Positions 55,246 through 63,898 of a stretch of 64,000 bases of DNA are shown piece after piece (within the stretch, counting starts at the first letter, position 1; every line of letters starts with the position of its first letter). The position numbers and the translations under genes are program-made. The notes beneath the pieces were generated by a model, which was given only the letters and a program-made list of their open reading frames with translations, was not told where the DNA came from and did no database searches. The DNA is taken from contig NZ_JAJNDU010000001.1 of NCBI RefSeq assembly GCF_021043365.1, positions 1,140,164-1,204,163 on the forward strand. Direction: 5' to 3'. Source of the DNA: Sphingomonas sp. IC-11 (GTDB taxonomy: Bacteria > Pseudomonadota > Alphaproteobacteria > Sphingomonadales > Sphingomonadaceae).

Positions 55246-56994
55246 TCAGGCGGCGGGTTCCTTGGGGTAGGGCGACGGGCCGCCCTCCGCGATGAAGCGG
55301 TCGACGCGCGCCTCCAGCACCGGGATCGGCACGCTGCCAAGGCTCAGCACCAGATCGTGGAAGTTGCGGATGTCGAACCGGTCGCCCAGCGCCTTCTCCG
55401 CCTTGGCGCGCGATCGCTGCACCGCCAGCTGGCCCAGATAATAGCTCAGCGCCTGGCCCGGCCAGCCAATGTAGCGATCGACCTCGGTGGTGATCTCATG
55501 CTCGCTCAGCGCGGTATTCTCGCGGAAATATTGCAGCGCCTGATCGCGCGTCCAGCCCTTGGCGTGGATGCCGGTATCGATCACCAGCCGCGCCGCGCGC
55601 CACGCCTGATACGAAAGCATCCCGAACCGCTCATAGGGCGTGCGATAGAAACCCATCTCGTCGCCCAGCCGCTCGGTGTACAACGCCCATCCTTCGCCGA
55701 ACGCCGAGATATAGCTGTTGCGCCGGAACGGCTTCAGCGTCGTGTTCTCGATCGACAACGGCATCTGGAATGCGTGCCCCGGCGCGCTTTCATGCAGCGT
55801 CAGCGCCGGCAGCTGGAACAGCGGGCGTGACGGCAGGTCATAGGTGTTGACCAGATACGTCCCCGGCCCGCCGCGCCCGGCGGTGTAGAAAGGCGCGATA
55901 TCGGGCGGCACCTCGATGATCGCGAACCGCTGCCGCGGCAGCCGGCCGAACCACTTGCCCGACATCGCGTCGAACCTTTTGGCGTGCCACGCCGCCTCCT
56001 TCATCAGCTCGTCGGCGGTCTTGGGGTAGAATTGCGGGTCGGTGCGCAGGAACTTCAGGAACGCCGGCAGGTCGCCGTCGAACTTCGCGTCCTTCTTCAC
56101 CTGCTCCATCTCGGCGCGGATCTTGGCGATCTCTGCCAAGCCCAGCGCGTGGATCGCGTCGGGCGTCATGTCCAATGTGGTGAAGGCGCGGATCCGGCTG
56201 CGGTAATAGTCCGCGCCATTGTCGTAGCGCGTCGCCGCCAGCTCGTCGGTCATGCCCGGGAAATATTCGCCGCGCAGGAACGTCAGCAGCGTCTTGTGCG
56301 CGGGTACGATCTGCTCGGCGATGATCGCGCGCGCCTCGGCCTGCAACGCCGCGCGGCGATCCGCCGGGATCGACGCAGGCAGCTTGGCGAACGGCTCGTA
56401 ATAGACCACCGTCGTCGGATCAGTCGCCGTCGCGATCGTCTCCACCGCCTTGTCGCGGCCCTTCATGATGACGGCGGGCGGGGTGAAGCCGCGCTTCAGG
56501 CCCAGCCGCATATTGTCGGTCTGCTGGCCCAGGTAGCGTGGCACGGTGCGCAGCCAGCTCAGGTAGCGGCGGTAATCCTTCTCGCCCCCGGCGAAGTTGC
56601 CGCGCGCGGAATAATGCAGGTCGCTCCAGAATGCGCTGTCGCCGTTCAGCGGCTTTTCCCACTCGCGGAACTGCTCCTCGTCGATCAGCGCGGCGATTTG
56701 CGCGCGATAGACCTGCCAGTCGATCAGCGTGTCGGGCGACAGGCGCTTGGTGTCGACCGCGTCGAGCTTCGCCAGCGTGCCCTTCCAATAGGCGAGCCGC
56801 TTCGCATGCGCCTCGGCCGACACGTCGGGCAGGCGGTCATCGACCACGCCCGGGCCGGCATCCGCCAGTCCTTCGCTTTGTCGCCACGCCCATTCCGCGC
56901 GCCAGATCGCGTCAAAGGCGGCATCCGCGGGTGTGGCGGCAGGGGCAAGGGCGACGGCGGTGGCGACGAGTGCCAGCGGGGCAAGGAAGGGCAT
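55246..56994 (-). CDS. DUF885-family secreted peptidase-like protein
   Basis: A 582-residue protein with a signal peptide (LAPLALVATAVALAPAATPADA) and a DUF885 domain. The zinc-like motif HESAPGHAFQ and the downstream FGEGWALYTERLGDEMG Glu are intact, consistent with a metallopeptidase-type active site. Substrate unknown. I start at ATG 56994; the in-frame upstream extension is rejected because it precedes the signal peptide. Confidence 0.9.
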   Translation of the reverse strand: MPFLAPLALVATAVALAPAATPADAAFDAIWRAEWAWRQSEGLADAGPGVVDDRLPDVSAEAHAKRLAYWKGTLAKLDAVDTKRLSPDTLIDWQVYRAQIAALIDEEQFREWEKPLNGDSAFWSDLHYSARGNFAGGEKDYRRYLSWLRTVPRYLGQQTDNMRLGLKRGFTPPAVIMKGRDKAVETIATATDPTTVVYYEPFAKLPASIPADRRAALQAEARAIIAEQIVPAHKTLLTFLRGEYFPGMTDELAATRYDNGADYYRSRIRAFTTLDMTPDAIHALGLAEIAKIRAEMEQVKKDAKFDGDLPAFLKFLRTDPQFYPKTADELMKEAAWHAKRFDAMSGKWFGRLPRQRFAIIEVPPDIAPFYTAGRGGPGTYLVNTYDLPSRPLFQLPALTLHESAPGHAFQMPLSIENTTLKPFRRNSYISAFGEGWALYTERLGDEMGFYRTPYERFGMLSYQAWRAARLVIDTGIHAKGWTRDQALQYFRENTALSEHEITTEVDRYIGWPGQALSYYLGQLAVQRSRAKAEKALGDRFDIRNFHDLVLSLGSVPIPVLEARVDRFIAEGGPSPYPKEPAA

Positions 56995-57035
56995 GGCTAG
57001 GCTAGGTGTCCGATCAGCGCGCCGATCGCAAGCGC

Positions 57036-57941
57036 TCACTCCTGCGGAATGGCCCCGCGCGTATCCTTTTGCCGCCGCACATGCTCGCGCCACACGATGT
57101 ACAGCCCCGACGCGATGATCACTGGCGCGCCCAGCCACGTGCTCGGCACCGGCAGCATCCCGAACACCAGCCATCCGAACAGCGTCGCCCACAGCAGCGC
57201 GGTATAATCCATCGGCACCACCAGGCTGACGTCACCAAGCTGCAGCGACCGCGTCATCGCGATCTGCGCCGCCCCGCCGAGCAGCCCGATGGCGAGCAGC
57301 AGCGCCCAGACGAGCGGCGGGTGCGCCTTCACCGACGCGGCATAGACGACGGACAGCGGCACCAGCGACAGGCTGGAAAACCAGAACACGGTGGTCAGCC
57401 CCGCTTCCGTCTTGCCGATGGTGCGTAGCAGGATCGAGATGCAAGCGGTGCAGAACGCCGCGCCAAGGCCGGTCAGGATGCCGAGCGGCGGGATATGCCC
57501 GTCGCCGGGCTGGGTCACGATCAGCACGCCGATGAACCCCGCCAGCACCGCGGCCCAGCGCCGCCACCCGGTCGCCTCGTGCAGCAGCAACGCGCCCAGC
57601 ACCGTGGCGAAGATGGGCATCGAGAAGCCAAGCGTCGTCGCCTCCGCCAGCGGCAGTAGCAGCAGCGTCCAGAACGTCAGCGACATCGCGGTGAGGCCGA
57701 TCACGCAGCGCAGCACATGCGCGCCGAACCGCTGCGTTTTGAGCGAGGCGAACCCCGGCCCCGCACCGACGATCGCCCCGACCAGCAACGCCGCGCCGAA
57801 CTGCCGCCAGAACAGGATCTCCCCGAGGCCCGCACCCTGCGCTTCCGCCACCTTGATCACGACATTCATCGTCGCAAATAGCGCAACCGAGATCAGGCGC
57901 AGGCCGATGGCGCGCGAAAGAGACTCGGGAGGCGCGGGCAT
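57036..57941 (-). CDS. EamA-family (DMT) transporter
   Basis: A 301-residue inner-membrane protein with ten predicted helices in two EamA repeats (first RLISVALFATMNVVIKVAEAQ, second LGILTGLGAAFCTACISILLR). Drug/metabolite-type exporter; substrate cannot be told. It lies 41 bp upstream of the DUF885 gene on the same strand. Confidence 0.9.
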   Translation of the reverse strand: MPAPPESLSRAIGLRLISVALFATMNVVIKVAEAQGAGLGEILFWRQFGAALLVGAIVGAGPGFASLKTQRFGAHVLRCVIGLTAMSLTFWTLLLLPLAEATTLGFSMPIFATVLGALLLHEATGWRRWAAVLAGFIGVLIVTQPGDGHIPPLGILTGLGAAFCTACISILLRTIGKTEAGLTTVFWFSSLSLVPLSVVYAASVKAHPPLVWALLLAIGLLGGAAQIAMTRSLQLGDVSLVVPMDYTALLWATLFGWLVFGMLPVPSTWLGAPVIIASGLYIVWREHVRRQKDTRGAIPQE

Positions 57942-57970
57942 TGCGCTCGCGCATAGGCGACGATTGTTGC

Positions 57971-58156
57971 TTAGGAAAACTGTATCGCCGCTAGCATCCG
58001 CAGGATTTTGATTTCGGCGCTACGCGAGTGGTTCTGCGGACGCCGAATGGAGCGGTTGAGGGCTGCGGACCGGTCGCGATACATATTGAGTATGCCGATT
58101 GAGTATGCCGACGGGCTATCTGCCACGATGGTCACCACAATCTTGGCTGAACTCAC
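57971..58156 (-). CDS. Small ORF with strong ribosome site beside the cas5 relic
   Basis: 61 residues from GTG, preceded by CAGGAGG 5 nt upstream. The product is Ser/Arg/Ile-rich without recognised domains. The local base composition is less GC-rich than the flanks. A 13-bp direct duplication lies within the frame and may have shifted the original reading frame, so it may be a fragment. Confidence 0.35.
   Translation of the reverse strand: MSSAKIVVTIVADSPSAYSIGILNMYRDRSAALNRSIRRPQNHSRSAEIKILRMLAAIQFS
58086..58111. repeat. 13-bp tandem duplication
   Basis: ATTGAGTATGCCG occurs twice in immediate succession inside the 61-residue ORF. Since 13 is not a multiple of 3, the duplication would frameshift any ancestral gene here. 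Confidence 0.75.
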
Positions 58157-58271
58157 AGCAACCTCCTGATCAAAGCCATAGGGCTATCGAAATGTGCCCC
58201 TTACGGATCAGAGTCGACGCAACGGAGAAAAGCTCCGGATTGGATCAGCTACCTGTTTGCGGCTGCCGGGG

Positions 58272-58874
58272 ATGAACATACAAAGAACGTATGGAGAATT
58301 TAAGGGCAGTTCGGGTGTTGCTCACTGCGATAGCGCGTGCTTCCCGAGGCCTGATTTCCGCCGTGATGAAGTCACCTACGACGTACTGACACCTTCGGCG
58401 GCACGGGGTATTTTAGATCGTGTGCACTGGCGTCCGGCAATCCGCTGGGTGATCAATGCGATCAGCGTTCTTCGTCCGATCTGTACTTTCGAGGATCGCA
58501 CCTCCGCAGATAGGCAACTTCACTCCCGCTCCATCATCTTGCGCGACGTGAGTTACCTTATCGACGCCCATTTCGATCTGACCGCGAGGGCCGGCCCCTC
58601 GGACGAACCGGAACGCCACCGAGGCATGTTCAGACGACAGGTTCGAAGCGGCGCATCCGTTTTCTTGGGGGGAGAGGAGCATCTAGGAGAGATACGATTA
58701 CTGGAGGACGTCGCGCCGGAAGAGGCGGTGCCGATCAATGAGACGCGCGACCTAGGCTGGATGGTCCACGAGGCCGATTACCAGGATCGCAAGCGCCTTC
58801 GGTTCTTCCGTGCGCAAATGGTGGCAGGAATTGTGACCGTGCCGCCTCCAGGTGATCCGCAACTTTTTGGTTAA
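58272..58874 (+). pseudogene. cas5c: Orphan, degraded type I-C Cas5 (Cas5c/d)
   Basis: A 200-residue frame strongly reminiscent of type I-C Cas5: ACFPRPDFRRDEVTYDVLTP at 22-41, SAARGILDRVHWRPAIRWVI (42-61), IILRDVSYLIDAHFDLTARAG (88-108), ETRDLGWMVHEADY (157-170) and FFRAQMVAGIVTVPP (178-192). Intact family members have some 30-45 more residues between RPI and the LRDV segment; here they are missing. The Tyr of the usual YWKP is His (VHWRP) and the Lys of GKH is Arg (ERH), so the crRNA-processing residues appear lost. No other cas gene or repeat array is nearby. Composition is less GC-rich than its neighbours. Confidence 0.75.
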
Positions 58875-58883
58875 GCGCGGCAC

Positions 58884-60470
58884 GTGAAGACGTCCCATCT
58901 GGCACATGACGAGAACCACCGCTATCCGCGCCTGATGATCAAGCATGCACTCCCCGTCACGCGCGAGGCGGATTTCGCCGCCTGGTACCAGGCCGTCATT
59001 TCGGAAGCCGACCTCGCCGAGGAATCGGGCGTGCGCGGCTGCATGGTCATCCGGCCATGGGGCTATGGCATCTGGGAACGCATCCAGCGCCTGCTCGACG
59101 ACCGCATCAAGGCGACCGGCCACGAAAATTGCTACTTCCCGCTCTTCATCCCGCTCTCCTATTTCGAAAAGGAGGCCGAGCATGTCGAAGGCTTCGCGAA
59201 GGAGATGGCGGTCGTCACTCACCACCGCCTCGTCGCCGACGGCAAGGGCGGCCTGACTCCCGATCCCGAGGCCAAGCTGGAGGAGCCGCTCGTCGTGCGC
59301 CCGACCAGCGAGACGGTGATCGGCACTGCCTTCTCGCGCTGGGTCCAGTCGTGGCGCGACCTCCCCGTGCTCATCAACCAATGGGCCAATGTCGTCCGCT
59401 GGGAGATGCGCACCCGCATGTTCCTGCGCACCAGCGAATTCCTCTGGCAGGAGGGGCACACCGCGCACGCCACCGCCGACGAGGCGCGCGACGAGACGCT
59501 CAAGATGCTCGAGGTCTATCGCGACTTCGCCGAAAACTGCCTCGCGCTGCCGGTCGTCGCCGGCGAAAAGCCGGAGAATGAGCGTTTTCCCGGCGCCGTC
59601 GCGACCTATTCGATCGAGGCGATGATGCAGGATGGCAAGGCGCTCCAGGCCGGCACCAGCCACTTCCTCGGCACCAATTTCGCGCACGCCCAGAACATCC
59701 GCTTCCAAAATGCCAGTGGCGAGCTTGAGTTCGCCAACACCACCAGCTGGGGCGTCTCGACCCGCATGATCGGCGGCGTCATCATGGTGCATGGCGACGA
59801 CGATGGCCTGCGCGTGCCGCCGCGCATCGCGCCGTGGCAGATCGTGATCGTCCCCATGCTGCGCGACAAGCCCGAGGACGCGGAACTGGTCGACTATTGC
59901 AAGGCGCTGCAGGTGGCGCTGGCGAAGCAGACCGCGCTGGGCGAGCCGGTCCGCGCGCTGCTCGACCTGAAGCCCGCCAAGGCCGCGACGAAGCGCTGGG
60001 GCTGGGTGAAGAAGGGCGCGCCGATCATCGTCGAGGTCGGCCCGCGCGACATGGCCGGCGGCAACGTCTCGGTCGTCCGCCGCGACTGCCTCTATCGCGA
60101 GGATGGCAAGCTCGACAGCGCGATCGTCACGCAGGACACGTTCGTCGAACAGGCCGGCGCCATGCTCGAGGACATTCAGGTCGCGCTCCATGCCGAGGCG
60201 TCCGAGCGGCTGAAGGCCAGCATCAGCCCGGTCGACGACTGGGCCGGGGTCGAGGCGATGTTCGCCGACAGCGCCGCGAAGCCCGGCTGGGCCGACGTCG
60301 CTTGGTCGCGTCCGACCGGCGCCGAGCTCGACAAGGTGGTCGAGCGGCTGAAGGCGCTGAAGCTCACCATCCGCAACGCGCCGATGGGGCAGACCGGCCA
60401 CCCCGGCGCGCCTTGCATCTTCACCGGCGGCCCGGCGGTCGAGCGGGTGCTGATCGGACGCTCCTACTGA
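58884..60470 (+). CDS. proS: Prolyl-tRNA synthetase, eukaryote/archaea type
   Basis: Class II synthetase charging tRNA-Pro, 528 residues. The sequence (FAAWYQAVISEADLAEESGV; GCMVIRPWGYGIWERIQ; RPTSETVIGTAFSRWVQSW; FLRTSEFLWQEGHTAHA) matches the type 3, eukaryote/archaea-like form without the bacterial editing insertion, and has the extra C-terminal domain. Start GTG 58884; an ATG at 58935 (MIKHALPV) is an equally reasonable start since neither has a good ribosome site. The stop overlaps the next ATG by one base. Confidence 0.95.
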   Translation: MKTSHLAHDENHRYPRLMIKHALPVTREADFAAWYQAVISEADLAEESGVRGCMVIRPWGYGIWERIQRLLDDRIKATGHENCYFPLFIPLSYFEKEAEHVEGFAKEMAVVTHHRLVADGKGGLTPDPEAKLEEPLVVRPTSETVIGTAFSRWVQSWRDLPVLINQWANVVRWEMRTRMFLRTSEFLWQEGHTAHATADEARDETLKMLEVYRDFAENCLALPVVAGEKPENERFPGAVATYSIEAMMQDGKALQAGTSHFLGTNFAHAQNIRFQNASGELEFANTTSWGVSTRMIGGVIMVHGDDDGLRVPPRIAPWQIVIVPMLRDKPEDAELVDYCKALQVALAKQTALGEPVRALLDLKPAKAATKRWGWVKKGAPIIVEVGPRDMAGGNVSVVRRDCLYREDGKLDSAIVTQDTFVEQAGAMLEDIQVALHAEASERLKASISPVDDWAGVEAMFADSAAKPGWADVAWSRPTGAELDKVVERLKALKLTIRNAPMGQTGHPGAPCIFTGGPAVERVLIGRSY

Positions 60471-60898
60471 TGGCGATCTGGACCCGCCCGATCGACCTGG
60501 CGCAGCTCAACACCCTGGGGGAGGGCGTCCTCCCCGGGCTGCTCGAGATCGAGTTCACCGGCCATGGAGACGATTGGCTGCGTGCCCGCATGCCGGTCGG
60601 CAAGAAGGTGCATCAGCCGTTCGGACGCCTCCACGGCGGCGCCTCGGTGGTGCTGGCTGAAACCGTCGCCTCGGTCGCCGGTGCGATGGCCGTGCCGGAG
60701 GGCAAGGTGACGGTTGGGCTCGACATCAACGCCAATCACGTCCGCGCCGCGCGCGACGGCTATGTCCACGCCACCGCAAAGGCGGAACAGCTCGGCCGCA
60801 CCACTCAGGTCTGGACGATCCGGATCGAGGATGATGCGGGCAAGCTCATCTGCCTCTCGCGTATGACCGCCGCGGTGATCGACGCCGCGGCGGGGTAA
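60470..60898 (+). CDS. PaaI-type hotdog thioesterase
   Basis: A 142-residue acyl-CoA thioesterase of the PaaI/YbgC-like hotdog family. The motif GRLHGGASVVLAETVASVAG is typical (His-Gly-Gly with downstream Glu). Coupled to proS by a one-base stop/start overlap. The last 20-odd bases recur at 61657. Substrate unknown. Confidence 0.9.
   Translation: MAIWTRPIDLAQLNTLGEGVLPGLLEIEFTGHGDDWLRARMPVGKKVHQPFGRLHGGASVVLAETVASVAGAMAVPEGKVTVGLDINANHVRAARDGYVHATAKAEQLGRTTQVWTIRIEDDAGKLICLSRMTAAVIDAAAG
60869..60888. repeat. 20-bp direct repeat, left copy (thioesterase tail)
   Basis: Sequence GCCGCGGTGATCGACGCCGC at the thioesterase 3' end is found again, same orientation, at 61657-61676. The pair flanks the unusual secreted-protein gene. 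Confidence 0.8.
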
Positions 60899-60983
60899 TG
60901 CGCCGTCGTGCTGCGGCTCGGAGGGCGGCCCTGAAATGTCATTCGGTTGGCTGCGTGCATCGGCGATCTACGTGCGTGATCGA

Positions 60984-61481
60984 TTACGACCTGCGGCGTA
61001 GCTCCACGCGCAATCCGCCGTCGGCGGTGAGCGCAACTGTCTCGCGCTCAGGCAACGCAACGGTTTGGCGAAGCTCAACCGTTCTTAAGCCATCGCAGCC
61101 GCGCCCATCCCGACGCGCCCATTTGATGTTGATCACGAAGGTATCTTCGCCGTCCGTTTCCCTGGGTAATAGCGACAGGCTGAGCATCTCCGGCTCGCTA
61201 CCGAATTGATTAGGCGCTGCCGGACAGTCGGCGGACGGCGGCTCGGAGCGGCTCTGAGACCAGTTGCTCTGCCGCCCCTGCTCGCTGACGCGAAGCGATC
61301 CTTGCCAAAGCACACCGGCCGGCCCGCGGATCACAATCTCGACATCTGTCGTTCGAGATGGCGTTTGCCGATCGAACGTGCTCCGTCCGGTTATAAACCG
61401 TGTCGTTGATACGGTGGGCGGCAACGCAGGTACGTTCGCCGTCTGAGCGGACAGACTATGAATAGCCAGTAATATCAACAT
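60984..61481 (-). CDS. Secreted hypothetical protein
   Basis: A 165-residue protein with an N-terminal signal peptide (LILLAIHSLSAQTA) and a beta-rich mature part with two cysteines (SADCPAAP, GRGCDGL). Base composition is less GC-rich than neighbours, suggesting acquisition. GGGGG lies about 11 nt before the ATG. It is flanked by duplicated gene tails. No family recognised. Confidence 0.65.
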   Translation of the reverse strand: MLILLAIHSLSAQTANVPALPPTVSTTRFITGRSTFDRQTPSRTTDVEIVIRGPAGVLWQGSLRVSEQGRQSNWSQSRSEPPSADCPAAPNQFGSEPEMLSLSLLPRETDGEDTFVINIKWARRDGRGCDGLRTVELRQTVALPERETVALTADGGLRVELRRRS

Positions 61482-61610
61482 CTTTGTCAGGCCCCCTCAT
61501 GTCCGACGTTACAAAAGGAGCCTGAGGTTTGTCTGAAGAAACAAAGCTAACGACCGGGTAAACCGCCCTTTCCGCCGGCTATTCGCATCATGGTTCGATC
61601 CGGGCGTCAG

Positions 61611-61660
61611 TTGTTACCGCCGATCACGTCGCTGAGGCCCCCAGCGCCGATCCTTTGCCG
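61611..61660 (-). pseudogene. Relic of the AIM24-family gene 3' end
   Basis: About 50 bp closely resemble the end of the intact AIM24-type gene (62872-62922), reading GGLSDVIGGNN-stop against GGLGDLIGGNR-stop, with one base deleted in a C-run and several substitutions. The rest of the gene is absent. Confidence 0.65.
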
Positions 61661-61686
61661 CGGTGATCGACGCCGCCGACGGCTGA
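61657..61686 (+). pseudogene. Relic of the thioesterase gene 3' end
   Basis: Reads FAAVIDAADG-stop against TAAVIDAAAG-stop of the intact thioesterase; 20 consecutive bases are identical to 60869-60888. It joins directly to the AIM24-tail relic. The 276-bp region 61482-61757 otherwise holds nothing recognisable. Confidence 0.6.
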
Positions 61687-61757
61687 GGGCTGCCGGCACG
61701 CCGAGCAGGCAGCGCGGGCGCGGTCCTCCGGTAGCTCCGACCCGCTGCGCGCCGGCT

Positions 61758-62330
61758 TTACCGCCTGCCGGTGCCAAATGGCGGCATGCGCCCGGCGGTC
61801 GCGCGCTTGTCCACGAACTGGTGCTGCAAGGCGGCGCCCACATGCAGGATGATCAGCGCGTAGGTCAGCTTGATGAGCGCGCCATGGCCGAATTCGAACG
61901 CGTCATGGCTCGATAGCGGCAGGCCCGGAATGAACGGCAGCGGGATGCTGCCCAGCATCGTGGTCGCGCTGCTCGTCGCTGCTGCCCGAACCGTCGAAAT
62001 TGCGGCCCATCCCGTCAGGGGCAGGCCGATCATCACCACATAGAACAGCGTATGGTTGATCCGCGCCACCGTCCGCTCCCATTGCGGCAGCTCGGCGGGC
62101 AGCGGGGGCGGTGGGTTCATGAACCGCCATGCCAGCCGCGCCACGCTCAGCAGCAGGATCAGCATGCCAAGCGTCTTGTGCCAGGTGAACCACATGCCTT
62201 GCGAGGGGCCGCGCGGCATGTCCTCGAACGTCCAGCCAACATAGATTTGGGTCAGCAGCAAGGCGGCGATGATCCAGTGAAGGGCAATGGCGACATTGTT
62301 GTATCGCTGCACACCATGCCACCGGGCCAT
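61758..62330 (-). CDS. Cytochrome b561 family protein
   Basis: A 190-residue four-helix di-heme cytochrome b of the prokaryotic CybB type. Candidate heme-ligand histidines are His18 (IALHW), WHKTLG, HDAFEFGH and LHVGAALQHQF. ATG 62330 has GGGAG 8 nt upstream; the longer in-frame extension is rejected. It could pass quinol electrons to superoxide or a partner. Confidence 0.9.
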   Translation of the reverse strand: MARWHGVQRYNNVAIALHWIIAALLLTQIYVGWTFEDMPRGPSQGMWFTWHKTLGMLILLLSVARLAWRFMNPPPPLPAELPQWERTVARINHTLFYVVMIGLPLTGWAAISTVRAAATSSATTMLGSIPLPFIPGLPLSSHDAFEFGHGALIKLTYALIILHVGAALQHQFVDKRATAGRMPPFGTGRR

Positions 62331-62431
62331 CGCATTCTCCCGCGCGTGATGCCGTCCGCTTACTTGCGCGATGGCGGCCGCAACGATGTCAGTCACAGCA
62401 CCGCCAGCCCGGCAAGCGCCTCTGCCGCTCG

Positions 62432-62812
62432 TCAGAAACTGTGGTGAACGGCCTCCAGGTTGCATCCGTCGGGATCGAGCACGAACGCACCGTAATAGCC
62501 GGGGTGGTACTGCGGGCGCAGGCCGGGCGCGCCATTGTCCTGTCCGCCCGCCGCCAGCGCCGCCGCGTGGAATGCATCGACGCTGGCCCGGTCGGGCGCC
62601 GCAACCGCGATATGGATATTGCCGCTGATCGCGCGTCCCCTGGCGATCCACAGGAACGGCTTGGGTCCGACGCCATAGCCCACCTGGTCGGGCAGCTCAT
62701 CGGTGCCACCCTGCACCATCACGCGGGTGATGCCGAGCGGCGCCAGCGCCTGGTCATAGAAGGCGAGGGAGCGTCGGATGTCGCCCACCGCGATGCTCAC
62801 ATGATCCAGCAT
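62432..62812 (-). CDS. VOC (glyoxalase/dioxygenase superfamily) protein
   Basis: A 126-residue vicinal-oxygen-chelate protein with two beta-alpha-beta-beta-beta halves, starting MLDHVSIAVGDIRRSLAFYD and ending YYGAFVLDPDGCNLEAVHH. The His and Glu metal-ligand positions are present. Substrate not assignable. A GGAGGTA ribosome site precedes the ATG. Confidence 0.9.
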   Translation of the reverse strand: MLDHVSIAVGDIRRSLAFYDQALAPLGITRVMVQGGTDELPDQVGYGVGPKPFLWIARGRAISGNIHIAVAAPDRASVDAFHAAALAAGGQDNGAPGLRPQYHPGYYGAFVLDPDGCNLEAVHHSF

Positions 62813-62865
62813 GGTTACCTCCCTGAATAGCGGACGACGGCTCGGCCGCCGCCCGAGCTTTGACG

Positions 62866-63693
62866 TTAGCGGTTCCCCCCGATCAGGTCGCCGAGGCCCC
62901 CCAGCGCCGATCCTTCGCCGCGATTTCCGCCGCCGCCTTGCGCCGCCGACAGCATCCGGCCGGCAAGCCGCGCAAACGGCAGCGACTGGACCCACACCTT
63001 CCCCGGCCCGGTCAGCCGGGCATAGAACATGCCCTCGCCGCCGAAGATCATGCTCTTGACGCCGCGCACCATCTCCAGATCGAACTCGACCGATGGGGTG
63101 AAGGCGGCAAGACAGCCCGTGTCGACGTGCAACTGCTCGCCGGCGCGAAGCTCGCGCTCCACCAGCGTGCCGCCCATCTGCACGAACACCCAGCCATCGC
63201 CCTCCAGCTTCTGCATGATAAAGCCTTCGCCGCCGAACAGCCCGGTCATCATCCGCCGCTGGAACGCGACGCCGATCGACACGCCCTTCGCCGCGGCAAG
63301 GAAGCTGTCCTTCTGGCAGATCAGCGTGCCGCCCAGGTCGGCGAGCCGGATCGGCAGGATCGTGCCCGGCGTCGGGCTGGCGAAGGCAACCCGCGCCTTG
63401 CCCGATCCGCGATGCGTGAAGACGGTGGTGAACAGGCTCTCGCCGGTGACGAGGCGCTTGCCCGCGCCCAGCAGCTTGCCCATGAACCCGCCGTCGCTGC
63501 CGCCCGATCCATCACCGAACACGGTGGTCATCTCGATCGACGCATCCTTCCACACAAAGGCGCCGGCTTCGGCCACGGCGCTTTCGCCCGGGTCCAGCTC
63601 GATCTCGACGAACTGCAGTTCCTGTCCCTTGATCTCGAAATCGATGTCGTCCGACAGCCCGGTACGGGCGTGATGGGACCAGGGACCGGCCAT
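62866..63693 (-). CDS. AIM24/TIGR00266-family protein
   Basis: A 275-residue beta-rich cytoplasmic protein of the AIM24-like family: FEIKGQELQFVEIELDPGES near the start, a Gly-rich mid-region, FGGEGFIMQKLEGDGWVFVQ and GEQLHVDTGCLAAF. A Gly/Gln tail ends GGLGDLIGGNR, and part of this tail is duplicated at 61611-61660. Function unknown in bacteria. Confidence 0.9.
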   Translation of the reverse strand: MAGPWSHHARTGLSDDIDFEIKGQELQFVEIELDPGESAVAEAGAFVWKDASIEMTTVFGDGSGGSDGGFMGKLLGAGKRLVTGESLFTTVFTHRGSGKARVAFASPTPGTILPIRLADLGGTLICQKDSFLAAAKGVSIGVAFQRRMMTGLFGGEGFIMQKLEGDGWVFVQMGGTLVERELRAGEQLHVDTGCLAAFTPSVEFDLEMVRGVKSMIFGGEGMFYARLTGPGKVWVQSLPFARLAGRMLSAAQGGGGNRGEGSALGGLGDLIGGNR

Positions 63694-63898
63694 GTGACAT
63701 GCTCCATTCGTCTGTGTTGATCACTTAACACACGGGGGATAGCGCGACGAGGCATCGGCGGGAAAGGGCCGATCGTCGCGCGCCCCGCTCGCCCTGGCGT
63801 CACGGCGATCCCATCTTGGGGGATCGAAACCCTTTCTAGGTTCGCGATCGCGGCGCGAGGCGATAGCCTCACCGCAACCAAGCCAAGGGAGAGTGTTC

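Noticed and set aside
57942-58271. CRISPR repeats beside the cas5 relic
   Set aside because: Looked for spaced repeats of 28-37 bp on both sides; only a 13-bp tandem duplication was found.
58752-60401. 549-residue minus-strand ORF inside proS
   Set aside because: Antisense shadow of proS with no recognisable protein features.
63694-63898. SAM riboswitch in the metY leader
   Set aside because: Short stems exist, but the pseudoknot pattern of SAM-II and other SAM classes could not be matched.
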